A stretch of 64,000 nt of DNA, taken from an uncultured Dongia sp. (GTDB lineage: Bacteria; Pseudomonadota; Alphaproteobacteria; Dongiales; Dongiaceae). The stretch is from NCBI RefSeq assembly GCF_936916975.1, contig NZ_CAKZGO010000042.1, positions 62,001 through 126,000 on the forward strand. Direction: 5' to 3'. Position numbers and translations under genes: made by a program. This document shows, piece by piece, positions 54,123 to 61,583 of this stretch (positions within the stretch are counted from its first letter, which is position 1; each line of letters begins with the position of its first letter). The notes under the pieces were generated by a model that searched no databases, had not been told where the DNA came from, and saw only the letters and a program-made list of their open reading frames with translations.

Positions 54123-54905
54123 ATGACCAAGCAACGACTTGAAGAGCAAAAAGCCACAGAGCGCCGTCATGTTCTTGAGACTGCAAAGCGCCTGGGAAGA
54201 AGCTGGGAGATCCTGGAAGAAGGTGAAAGTCCGGACTTCATCATTCGGGATGGAGCTCATCGATTTGGGCTGGAAGTTACCGAGATGTTCTCTGGCGCGA
54301 TTGGCAGGAACGGTTCGATCCTCCAACGAGAAGTATCCAACGTTCAGCGGCGGATTGATGATGCCCAGGCCGAGTTCGAGCTGCAGGAAGCAAGTAAATT
54401 GACCGTCAAATTCGTCGGCGACGTATCCAAGGCAGGTTTGAAACTGGCCGTAGCCGAACTTCTTCAAATCGGGTTTGCGGGGAAGGCCGAGGGCCATCTG
54501 GAAGAACTGAGGATTGAGGTTCCTGACCTGAACGGCGGTCTACTTAAGGTGTCTGCCCGCAAGGCGAAGCCCGCTCATTGGTTCGATGTGGCCAGCCGAA
54601 TAGGATGGGTAAACCGAACGCCCGCCAGGCGTCTAAGAGCGACCGTTGTCGCCAAGGCTAAGAAATTCACCCGCTACCAACAAAGAGCCGGGCAAGACAT
54701 AAGGCTTCTAATCGTGGCTGATCAGTTTCAAAGCAGCGGAAAATTCCAGTATGAGAATGCTCAGTTCCTTCGGACAAAGCCGTTCACCTACGTCTACTGG
54801 CTTTCAATCCCAGAGGTTCTGATGGTCTTCGACTGCAGCTCGCGGCGACGCAAGTATCTATGGCCGAACGGACGGAAATACTGGCAGAGGCCATCTAAGG
54901 CCTGA
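54123..54905 (+). CDS. Putative PD-(D/E)xK-like nuclease
   Basis: A 260-residue cytoplasmic protein. In the N-terminal third, ESPDFIIRDGAHRFGLEVTE has the PD-xn-E-x-T arrangement of a restriction-endonuclease-like core. The rest is alpha-beta; AKKFTRYQQRAGQDIRLLIVAD continues the fold with a lysine-rich stretch. No specific family recognised. ATG 54123 follows GAGGA about ten bases upstream. Convergent with the TIGR02391 gene 21 bases away. Confidence 0.55.
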   Translation: MTKQRLEEQKATERRHVLETAKRLGRSWEILEEGESPDFIIRDGAHRFGLEVTEMFSGAIGRNGSILQREVSNVQRRIDDAQAEFELQEASKLTVKFVGDVSKAGLKLAVAELLQIGFAGKAEGHLEELRIEVPDLNGGLLKVSARKAKPAHWFDVASRIGWVNRTPARRLRATVVAKAKKFTRYQQRAGQDIRLLIVADQFQSSGKFQYENAQFLRTKPFTYVYWLSIPEVLMVFDCSSRRRKYLWPNGRKYWQRPSKA

Positions 54906-54926
54906 CCCATCTGTTTGGAGCAGCGT

Positions 54927-55727
54927 CTATATCCTGGATGGCATCGTGGCAGCATCCAGCCGTCGATGGACCAGAGAGACAAGTGAAAGCAAATCTTCCG
55001 CATCTTCCTTGTTCATGCTCCATTTGATCTTTGCTTCATGTGCGGTCGGATTTCGGAACATTCCAAATATGCCGACTATAAGATTGGCAAAGCCTTTTTG
55101 CTCATCTTGCTCGCTTTTCGTAACTCTTGGGTTGATTGCCAGCATTGGAAAATCACCGCTTAGGGCTCTATTCACCAGGGCAACGCCATCGTCCTGCAAT
55201 CCGGTCCGAGACCTCAGTTTGTCGCCGACACTCTTCACAGCCTCCAAGACGGCATGGAAGTAGTTGTCGTTCAGCAACTCGGCTTTGCAAAATACGAGCA
55301 CGTCGGGATGTATTTCACGAAGTATCAGGTTTGCTTTCAAATTCGATGCACGCTTATGGGCGTCTGTAATTGTGCGGGCAGCGTCTGCCGTCGCCACGCT
55401 GCCGCTCTCTTCGACTTCGAGGCCGATCAAGGAGAGCGCCTGATTCAATCTTTCCCTTAGGCGCTCAAACTCAACCTGCTTATTCAACCAACGGCCGGGC
55501 GCCATAGCTCTTCGGATAAACTCCAGAATGCCCCGACGGTTACCGCGCTTGTTCTGGTCGGCGGCGAGGGCATTGTGAAGGCGTTTTCGCTTAGTGATGC
55601 CGGGGTCTGGGTCTGTCATGCTCAAAGTATGTAGCAGGTGACCAATTTCAGTTCCGGTTAGGCCAATTTCCGTATCGCCAAGCGCATCAGCGATGGATTC
55701 GACCTCAATCTGATTGAATGTTGCCAT
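54927..55727 (-). CDS. TIGR02391 family (HEPN-like) protein
   Basis: A 266-residue protein. The C-terminal GMFRNPTAHEAKIKW is a hallmark of the TIGR02391/Ymh family, and R225-N-P-T-A-H230 fits the HEPN ribonuclease motif. The N-terminal IEVESIADALGDTEIGLTG segment, seen as EVESIADALGDTE, is also family-typical. Members occur in phage and island loci and are suspected abortive-infection effectors. It lies 34 bases after an XRE regulator gene on the same strand, probably one unit. Confidence 0.78.
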   Translation of the reverse strand: MATFNQIEVESIADALGDTEIGLTGTEIGHLLHTLSMTDPDPGITKRKRLHNALAADQNKRGNRRGILEFIRRAMAPGRWLNKQVEFERLRERLNQALSLIGLEVEESGSVATADAARTITDAHKRASNLKANLILREIHPDVLVFCKAELLNDNYFHAVLEAVKSVGDKLRSRTGLQDDGVALVNRALSGDFPMLAINPRVTKSEQDEQKGFANLIVGIFGMFRNPTAHEAKIKWSMNKEDAEDLLSLVSLVHRRLDAATMPSRI

Positions 55728-55761
55728 GGATCACAGCCCCGCTCGATCATAGAGAAATCAC

Positions 55762-56475
55762 TCACCAACCATTTTGATCTTTGCAAATGAAGGTCGCTTT
55801 GTACTGCCTCGCCTTTTCCTGAAGTACGTCGTCAACCAGATCCTCCTTCACGTCGTGCGGTTGGTGCAGCGGATTCTCTAGTTCGAACTCAAGGTCGCCG
55901 TCACCCATCGGTTCCAGGATGTGAAACACAACGTCTTGCCAACCAGACTTGGACGGCTTGACAGTCGCTTCTAAAATGCGGTTCCGGCGTCCAAGTCGCT
56001 TGGCTTCGGAGGCAGTCACGACTGGGATACGTGGGTATTGTTCGGATCGCATGTGGAACTCCCTGTTCAATTCGACAGCATTCCAGGTCACGTCGCCCGC
56101 TTCATCCATGATCAGAAGGCCGTGAGCTTGACCGCCGTGACTCAGGATACGTGCTCTATGAATGGCTTCGTGGGTGCTGGGGTATAATTCATTTTGCATC
56201 ATGGGGATTCTGTTGGCGCCATATGCGCTCTGCCACATTGGAGCGTCGGTATAGACCAAAGTTACAGGCCCAAAGAGGTCACGCATCTTCCGGCGTTTGT
56301 GCGCCACGGAGCAAATGGTGGCCGCGCTTGGCGGAATGGGAGTGCTGCCATTCTCCCAGTTGATATAAGTGCCGCGAGCGATCCCGAACCATTTTGCGGC
56401 TTCCGCCTGTGTCATCTCCAGTTCGGACCGCCATGCTTTCAGTTCAGTTGCGTCGAGATGGGTGAACACTTTCAT
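55762..56475 (-). CDS. XRE-family helix-turn-helix regulator with extra domain
   Basis: A 237-residue protein. The N-terminal HTH (LEMTQAEAAKWFGIARGTYINWENG, in pieces MTQAEAAKWFG and ARGTYINWENG) belongs to the Cro/CI class. The long C-terminal half (MQNELYPSTHEAIHRAR, HGLLIMDEAGDVTWN) is unassigned and could bind a ligand or partner. ATG 56475 follows GAGG by six bases; a TTG at 56487 is also in frame. AT-rich DNA at 56510-56570 is the likely promoter. It probably regulates the TIGR02391 unit. Confidence 0.75.
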   Translation of the reverse strand: MKVFTHLDATELKAWRSELEMTQAEAAKWFGIARGTYINWENGSTPIPPSAATICSVAHKRRKMRDLFGPVTLVYTDAPMWQSAYGANRIPMMQNELYPSTHEAIHRARILSHGGQAHGLLIMDEAGDVTWNAVELNREFHMRSEQYPRIPVVTASEAKRLGRRNRILEATVKPSKSGWQDVVFHILEPMGDGDLEFELENPLHQPHDVKEDLVDDVLQEKARQYKATFICKDQNGW

Positions 56476-56692
56476 CGGGTGCCTCAACGCGGCTTATTTG
56501 ATTTCAAAAAGTCATGATTAAATACAAAATATAAACATAAAAGTCAATCCAAAAGACTTCTTATCGCCCATAGCGAGGAGATATGCATCTGTTTCAATGA
56601 TTTAGAGAGGGGGCGCGATAGTCGTAGCCGACCGGGAGTCGGTGTAGCATACGGACGCTTACACGTTGCGGAAGACGACACGGCGAGACCTC

Positions 56693-56890
56693 TCAGGTCT
56701 TCGCCTTAAGCTTTACGGAGTGATGCTTGAAGGTCTCGATGAGAGCAGCTTTCACCGCGGCTTTCGGATCGATGCCTTTGCGACCAACAAGTGTCAGGCC
56801 TTCCCGCTTTAATGCCGCAATGAGATTCAGCACCAGTTTATCAGTGACGCACACGACCTGACGCTGAGAAGTGAGTGGCTTCTTTACCAA
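56693..56890 (-). CDS. Small basic hypothetical protein
   Basis: A 65-residue lysine-rich protein. Its sequence VCVTDKLVLNLIAALKREGL and GRKGIDPKAAVKAALIETF suggests an all-helical, possibly DNA-binding fold, but no family is recognised. The start ATG 56890 lacks a strong ribosome site. Moderate support from coding-like composition only. Confidence 0.4.
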   Translation of the reverse strand: MVKKPLTSQRQVVCVTDKLVLNLIAALKREGLTLVGRKGIDPKAAVKAALIETFKHHSVKLKAKT

Positions 56891-57133
56891 TAGTATGCCC
56901 TCCGCAGGACAAGCCTGGCAGCGCCCAACGATATGTCAAGTGGATCGGCAATCTGTCGTGGCACTGTCACTCCGCGACGCTTAGATCAGGCCAGCATTTT
57001 TCGACGGTAGGACGTTTGGTTGGTCCATCGACCGCGTGCGGTAGCTCCAACTGGCAGACAGGCACCCGCGAAAGACCCGAAAACTACTCTTACCTGCTAT
57101 GCAATTTTGATCTACAATCTTAGGAGGTATCGT

Positions 57134-57253
57134 ATGCCTGATGCGACTTTTGGGGTGGGGGTAGTCGCCGATGATGCGCATGCTGGGATGGATGGCAGGA
57201 TTTCTTTGCGTCGCCATGGCGGGGGTTGCGGACGCCAAAGCGGCATCCATTGA
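57134..57253 (+). CDS. Possible 39-codon leader ORF with strong ribosome site
   Basis: AGGAGG at 57122-57127 is six bases before ATG 57134. The ORF (start MPDATFGVGVVADDAHAG) overlaps the beginning of the periplasmic protein gene in another frame and ends at 57253. The ribosome site is much better than that of the downstream gene. It may be a translation-coupling leader; whether a stable peptide is made is not known. Confidence 0.35.
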   Translation: MPDATFGVGVVADDAHAGMDGRISLRRHGGGCGRQSGIH

Positions 57254-57698
57254 GGTAATGGAACACGCCTGCGCTCGCGAGATCGTCAATCGCCAGCCAG
57301 TCGGCATTGTCGATTGCAGGTCATTCACACTCCCGTCTCCGGCCTATGTGTGGGTGCGCCTCAAAGGAGATGCTGAGGCCTTGGCGGAGCTTGAGGCTGG
57401 CCGCCCAATCATCATTCGTCACAAGTGGCTCCGATTTGCGGGGCCAAATCCCGATGTCGACACACAGACTGCCGATGAGGACCTCTCTGCCGGACAGATC
57501 GATCCAGCGTACTTCCAGCGTCTTCGCCAAGAAGTACGCAATCGAGGGTACTTCGATTGGCGAACCTGGACCCAGAAGGACAATCTCAGGTCTACGGCCT
57601 ATACGGTCGACGTACTGGATCAGACATTGCAACCTGTTCCTTGTTCGCCCGGTCCTGCCCAACAGAACTGCAGCGTCAGTATCATTGTCGGTGAATGA
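57171..57698 (+). CDS. Secreted/periplasmic protein, first gene of envelope-nuclease operon
   Basis: A 175-residue protein with signal peptide MMRMLGWMAGFLCVAMAGVA, likely cut near ADAKA. The mature part contains YVWVRLKGDAEALAEL and IIIRHKWLRFAGP, a beta-rich pattern, and four cysteines that could form disulfides. It ends CSVSIIVGE. Family not recognised with confidence; the pattern vaguely recalls DUF2914. The start may be 57171, 57174 or 57180. The next gene begins 12 bases after its stop. Confidence 0.65.
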   Translation: MMRMLGWMAGFLCVAMAGVADAKAASIEVMEHACAREIVNRQPVGIVDCRSFTLPSPAYVWVRLKGDAEALAELEAGRPIIIRHKWLRFAGPNPDVDTQTADEDLSAGQIDPAYFQRLRQEVRNRGYFDWRTWTQKDNLRSTAYTVDVLDQTLQPVPCSPGPAQQNCSVSIIVGE

Positions 57699-57710
57699 GG
57701 AACTGAACCG

Positions 57711-58898
57711 ATGCCACCAGATCCGACTGGACCCACAATTAGCCCCGACCAGGAGCGCTTGCTGAATGATGTGAAGCACCTGCTTCGCTTCGCCGTGACG
57801 CAAGCGGTGGTGCCAGTGGACGAGGCTGTGATTGATCGGGCCATCAAAGCGACTTCGGTGGGACTGCCGTTGTCGACAGATCAGGAGGCCGAGCTATGGA
57901 AGGTCCATAACCTTCTATCAGGACTAATCCACCCTGCTCGCCCTGAGAGTGTCATTGCCATCGACGATATGACCCTTGATTCCAAAATCAGGCCGGGCAT
58001 ATGGCGTCTCTGGAAGCGAGACCCAGTTGTCCGTGGTGAAATACGAAGGGCGATCACTTGGGTTCTGGTCATATTGATCCCGCTGGTCGTCATCCAGTGC
58101 TACACCCTCGCCCTGAGCAATGTCCTCACCACCATCGAAGGCGCGGAAGCAAGCCTGGAAATCTCCAAGACCGAATCGACGAAGATTAAGCGCCAACTTG
58201 CGGACGCCAAGAAGGCAAATGTCGACATGCCAAGTTTACTTCTGGAGTTCAACGCGTGGGACGCAAAATCCATCCATGACGAAACGGTCGTTCTCGCCAG
58301 CTACGACATGCTCCTGACGTTCACGGGATTTTGGTCAAACTGGATGTTCTCGACGGATACAAAGAGCGGCGCGATATCTGAGGCGGCGCGAACGAAGCAG
58401 ATCAACATACGAAATGCATCGCAGGCCTTTCTAAAGGCGATCGCACTCTATTTTCTTCCACTGCTGTATGGATTACTCGGGGCAAACGTATACATCCTTC
58501 GACAGCTTATTTCGAAGCTCGACCTTTGGAACTTGGATCTCTTGTCAGTTTCAAAGCATCACCTTCGTAGGGCGCTTGGCGTCTTATTGGGGGCTATTGT
58601 CGGGCTGGTGTTCGACTCCGAGGACTCTGCCGTTGCAAACACTGGGTTCGGACTGGCTAGTCTCGCCTTCCTGGCTGGATACAGCGCGGAATTCATCTTC
58701 TCCCTTCTCGACACCTTCATCGACCGCGCGAAGGGTGCATTTGCGACCAAGGAAACATACAAACCAACGACTGCCACTCCGGCAAAGCCGGGCGGTGCCG
58801 TAGGGCGTGCTGAAACTGGGCCGACAGGGGAGGCAAGTGGTCATGAAAACGTCCCTCGTACAACAGGACCGTCAAGTGCAACAGGGGCGAAGCAATAG
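57711..58898 (+). CDS. Four-helix membrane protein with coiled coil, second gene of envelope-nuclease operon
   Basis: A 395-residue inner-membrane protein. The N-terminal about 100 residues are soluble. The first membrane helix is AITWVLVILIPLVVIQCY. A charged coiled coil (about 140-165) and a soluble domain follow, then three membrane segments (AIALYFLPLLYGLLGANVYI, LGVLLGAIVGLVF, GFGLASLAFLAGYSAEFIF) and a proline/threonine-rich tail. No known family. GAGGAAC precedes ATG 57711. Its end overlaps the nuclease start by 56 bases, indicating tight coupling. Confidence 0.68.
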   Translation: MPPDPTGPTISPDQERLLNDVKHLLRFAVTQAVVPVDEAVIDRAIKATSVGLPLSTDQEAELWKVHNLLSGLIHPARPESVIAIDDMTLDSKIRPGIWRLWKRDPVVRGEIRRAITWVLVILIPLVVIQCYTLALSNVLTTIEGAEASLEISKTESTKIKRQLADAKKANVDMPSLLLEFNAWDAKSIHDETVVLASYDMLLTFTGFWSNWMFSTDTKSGAISEAARTKQINIRNASQAFLKAIALYFLPLLYGLLGANVYILRQLISKLDLWNLDLLSVSKHHLRRALGVLLGAIVGLVFDSEDSAVANTGFGLASLAFLAGYSAEFIFSLLDTFIDRAKGAFATKETYKPTTATPAKPGGAVGRAETGPTGEASGHENVPRTTGPSSATGAKQ

Positions 58899-59862
58899 GT
58901 GGGTCTATCGCCCATGGCTAATAGTCATCATCGCGTCGCTCCTCATCTGTTTTTCCCAGACAGTGTCTTACGCGCGGAACTGCACACCCGATGAAAAGGC
59001 CACGGCGGATAGGCAGTTGCGCCTGAATAGCCGAGACAAAGCGGCATCAGTAGAACGGCACGCGCCATGGGGTGTACCCTCCTCCACGGTATCTGGAGAT
59101 CGGGAAGTCATGCTGGTGCAGCGCGACTACTTGATCGACTATGATGGAGATCTGTTGTCCCCACTCTGGGTCACTTACAAACTAGATTCTGCACGGCTGG
59201 GCAATGTCGAGCGGATCGACTGTTTCCGTCAAGATATTCGTCTGAGGCCAGAATCCGCGTCGGGGCCAAGTGACTATAATGAGCCAGTCTTTGATCAAGG
59301 CCACATAGCGCCAAACGGGGATATGTCGAATTCCGCGAACAGCGTTTTGAACTCATTCATCATGTCCAATATGGCGCCACAGTATTGTCAATTTAACCGG
59401 GGCGTTTGGCAAATTCTGGAATCGCTTGTCCGTCATTGGGCCGCCGAGAAGGAAGTCGTCTATGTCACGTCCGGGAGCGTGTTCGATCAGAACGATGATC
59501 AAGCGCGCGATGCTGATGACGAGGCGCCGCGTATGAAGGCGAACAATGGAAAGGAAAGAGTTGGGATAGCATCGGCTTTCTACAAAGTCATCGTTTGGGA
59601 CGACGGCGACGAGCACTTAAAAAGCATCAGCTTCTTGCTACCACATGATCAGACCGATCTCGACGGTGACGAGGCGCTGGAATATCTAAACAGCCATATC
59701 TCAAAGATGGAAGAGATTGAGGAGGTCAGTTCGCTGGACATCCTGCCAGACGCGGCCTCCGAACCCAGCGAGGCGACAAAGTTGTGGCCGCATGAAGGGT
59801 TCGTATCACATAGCTTGGTCAATGATGTCTGTCGCCGGACGGCTGGGGCTGACCAGCAATAG
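58843..59862 (+). CDS. Secreted DNA/RNA non-specific endonuclease (beta-beta-alpha-metal, NucA type)
   Basis: A 339-residue protein. After a basic N-terminus a signal helix (PWLIVIIASLLICFSQTVSY, about 24-43) directs it across the membrane. The endonuclease NS domain has D151-Q-G-H154, a variant of DRGH with the catalytic His intact, followed by MSNMAPQYCQFNRGVW with the metal Asn185. Such enzymes cut DNA and RNA without sequence preference using Mg. ATG 58843 follows GGGGAGG; an extension to 58807 is unsupported. A secreted nuclease coupled to a membrane protein suggests attack on incoming or extracellular nucleic acid. Confidence 0.85.
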   Translation: MKTSLVQQDRQVQQGRSNRWVYRPWLIVIIASLLICFSQTVSYARNCTPDEKATADRQLRLNSRDKAASVERHAPWGVPSSTVSGDREVMLVQRDYLIDYDGDLLSPLWVTYKLDSARLGNVERIDCFRQDIRLRPESASGPSDYNEPVFDQGHIAPNGDMSNSANSVLNSFIMSNMAPQYCQFNRGVWQILESLVRHWAAEKEVVYVTSGSVFDQNDDQARDADDEAPRMKANNGKERVGIASAFYKVIVWDDGDEHLKSISFLLPHDQTDLDGDEALEYLNSHISKMEEIEEVSSLDILPDAASEPSEATKLWPHEGFVSHSLVNDVCRRTAGADQQ

Positions 59863-59879
59863 AGTTGCAGAATCGTCGG

Positions 59880-60926
59880 TTAACCCCAGACGTTCGCGGT
59901 AGCAGCGTCGAAGAAAACGACTTGCAGCGGATTGCGTTCTCTCAGCGCAGCACGAAGCTGAACTAGCTTTTGGGCGTTCCTTATGACCGTCTGATTGAGA
60001 TCGGAGGTCACGTCGCCATACAGGCTGACAAGAAGATGGCTCGCTGCACCTTTGGCAATGCATCGCAGGATGTGTTTGTCATTCTCCGCCAAAGAATGGC
60101 CGTAGATGACGATGGAATTCTTGGCGGGGCTGCATGATTGCTTAAAACTGCGCAGAGCCTTGTCGAGGTAGGCATTGTGGAGAATGCGGGTGCGTTTGCT
60201 TTGGCTCGATCCTTCGGCAACGAACAGCGGGTATTTGTTCTGGGCTAGCGCTTCTCTTATTTGCTCGACAATGGGTTTGTCAGTCTTCGACCAGGTGTAC
60301 TTCGTGATCTCGTGCCCGGCGTCAAATAGGTGGAGGGCGCCGTGCAAGAAGCTGACCGTGGCTGAGTTGGCTTCTTGCCAAGATACATAGGGTTGATCGT
60401 AGTCATCTTCTGGGTGCCGGAATCCATCATCGTGGCGGATATCGAGGTCGTCTACAGAGTCCTGCATGATCGACCAATAGAGCAGCACATCATAATTCAA
60501 CGTGTAGATACGATCGAAATTGTTGAGGAATGATCGGCACGCGGCATACTGCGCATCTGCTATATCGTACGGTCGGTCAGGATGTCGGATAGCGATCGCC
60601 GAGACCAGAGCGTCCTTGACGGCCGCGGCGTCAGCACGCAACTTCGCGGCCAAATCCAGCATTTCAGGCTTGTATATCTCGACTACCGTCGCAGCATCCT
60701 GCAAATGTCGTATGACGATCTCAAAGTCTTTGGTCTTAAGAGCTTCAAACAAGGCTGGGACGTGAGGTATCGCTGTAAAGTCAGCATTGTCGAGCAATGA
60801 ACCGTATGTAAAAATGTCTGGTTTTAACGCAATGCTGAACCCGTTACCCAAGAGAAGGTGCTTCTTCTGAGCCTCCTGGATTGTTTCCAGAGCGTCCGTA
60901 AAGGACAGCACTTCGGCCTTTGCCAT
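59880..60926 (-). CDS. DUF4917 (SIR2-like) family protein
   Basis: A 348-residue protein. HLLLGNGFSIALKPD, YTLNYDVLLYWSIM, FLHGALHLF and SIVIYGHSLAENDKHIL follow the DUF4917/SIR2-like order of NAD-binding motifs. SIR2-like proteins of islands are often NADases that deplete NAD on phage attack; DUF4917 itself has no proven role known to me. ATG 60926. Its 3' end is 17 bases from the convergent endonuclease gene. Confidence 0.72.
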   Translation of the reverse strand: MAKAEVLSFTDALETIQEAQKKHLLLGNGFSIALKPDIFTYGSLLDNADFTAIPHVPALFEALKTKDFEIVIRHLQDAATVVEIYKPEMLDLAAKLRADAAAVKDALVSAIAIRHPDRPYDIADAQYAACRSFLNNFDRIYTLNYDVLLYWSIMQDSVDDLDIRHDDGFRHPEDDYDQPYVSWQEANSATVSFLHGALHLFDAGHEITKYTWSKTDKPIVEQIREALAQNKYPLFVAEGSSQSKRTRILHNAYLDKALRSFKQSCSPAKNSIVIYGHSLAENDKHILRCIAKGAASHLLVSLYGDVTSDLNQTVIRNAQKLVQLRAALRERNPLQVVFFDAATANVWG

Positions 60927-61000
60927 GGTGTGCTCCGGTCGGTTGTTGCATTTCCTGCGCTAATTGGCCGAGATTGGCACCAGTCTGGTCACGGGACACA

Positions 61001-61366
61001 TCAACTCAGCAGCGCGCTAACGCTTTGGATATCGCCTTGAACGGCAACATATCTGTTCTGCCCGAAAACCTGACAGACGCCCGGCTGCTGAGGATGGGGC
61101 AAGATACTCACCCAAGCAGCTTTATTAACGTAACATGTAGACGGCGACACGGCTGCCGTCTGCATCCTGACGAATGCGCCTCCCAAATCAGCGCCAACAT
61201 TCAAGATGGGCTTCACCACCAGGATAGATCGCCCGCCCGCCGCATCTACAAGCAACTCTGAATTTACATCGGGCGCTTGCGGATCAACGATAGCTGCGAA
61301 CACCTGCGTACTGTTGACGGCGACTTGAGTGTACGGCTTGACAGTAGGAAACGTGACAACAGACAT
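61001..61366 (-). CDS. Hypothetical 121-residue protein
   Basis: A protein MSVVTFPTVKPYTQVAVNST to VQGDIQSVSALLS, with beta-strand-like spacing of hydrophobic residues and two cysteines. No signal peptide, membrane helix or recognised domain. It resembles neither phage nor transposon proteins known to me. The gene is 74 bases upstream of the DUF4917 gene on the same strand and might share its transcript. Confidence 0.5.
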   Translation of the reverse strand: MSVVTFPTVKPYTQVAVNSTQVFAAIVDPQAPDVNSELLVDAAGGRSILVVKPILNVGADLGGAFVRMQTAAVSPSTCYVNKAAWVSILPHPQQPGVCQVFGQNRYVAVQGDIQSVSALLS

Positions 61367-61583
61367 GTGCTTCGCCTTTCAGATTTGAAAGCCCGCCGCT
61401 TCCGATCTAAAAGTAGCATCTTGTGAAGGTCTTGCCTACCGTAACGTACAAGGGCTTGCCGCGCCGTCTTGACGGGATTCCAGTGCCGTTGTCCGACTTA
61501 CGTTCCACGTTGCGTGAGGCCCAATTCTGCTGCGTTGGTCTCCCACTTGGCGCCGACACGAGTAGATTAAAGTACTTCAGGAA

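Noticed and set aside
56875-57123. An 82-codon plus-strand ORF upstream of the envelope operon
   Set aside because: It overlaps the small basic gene antisense, has poor start context, and its translation shows no coherent fold features.
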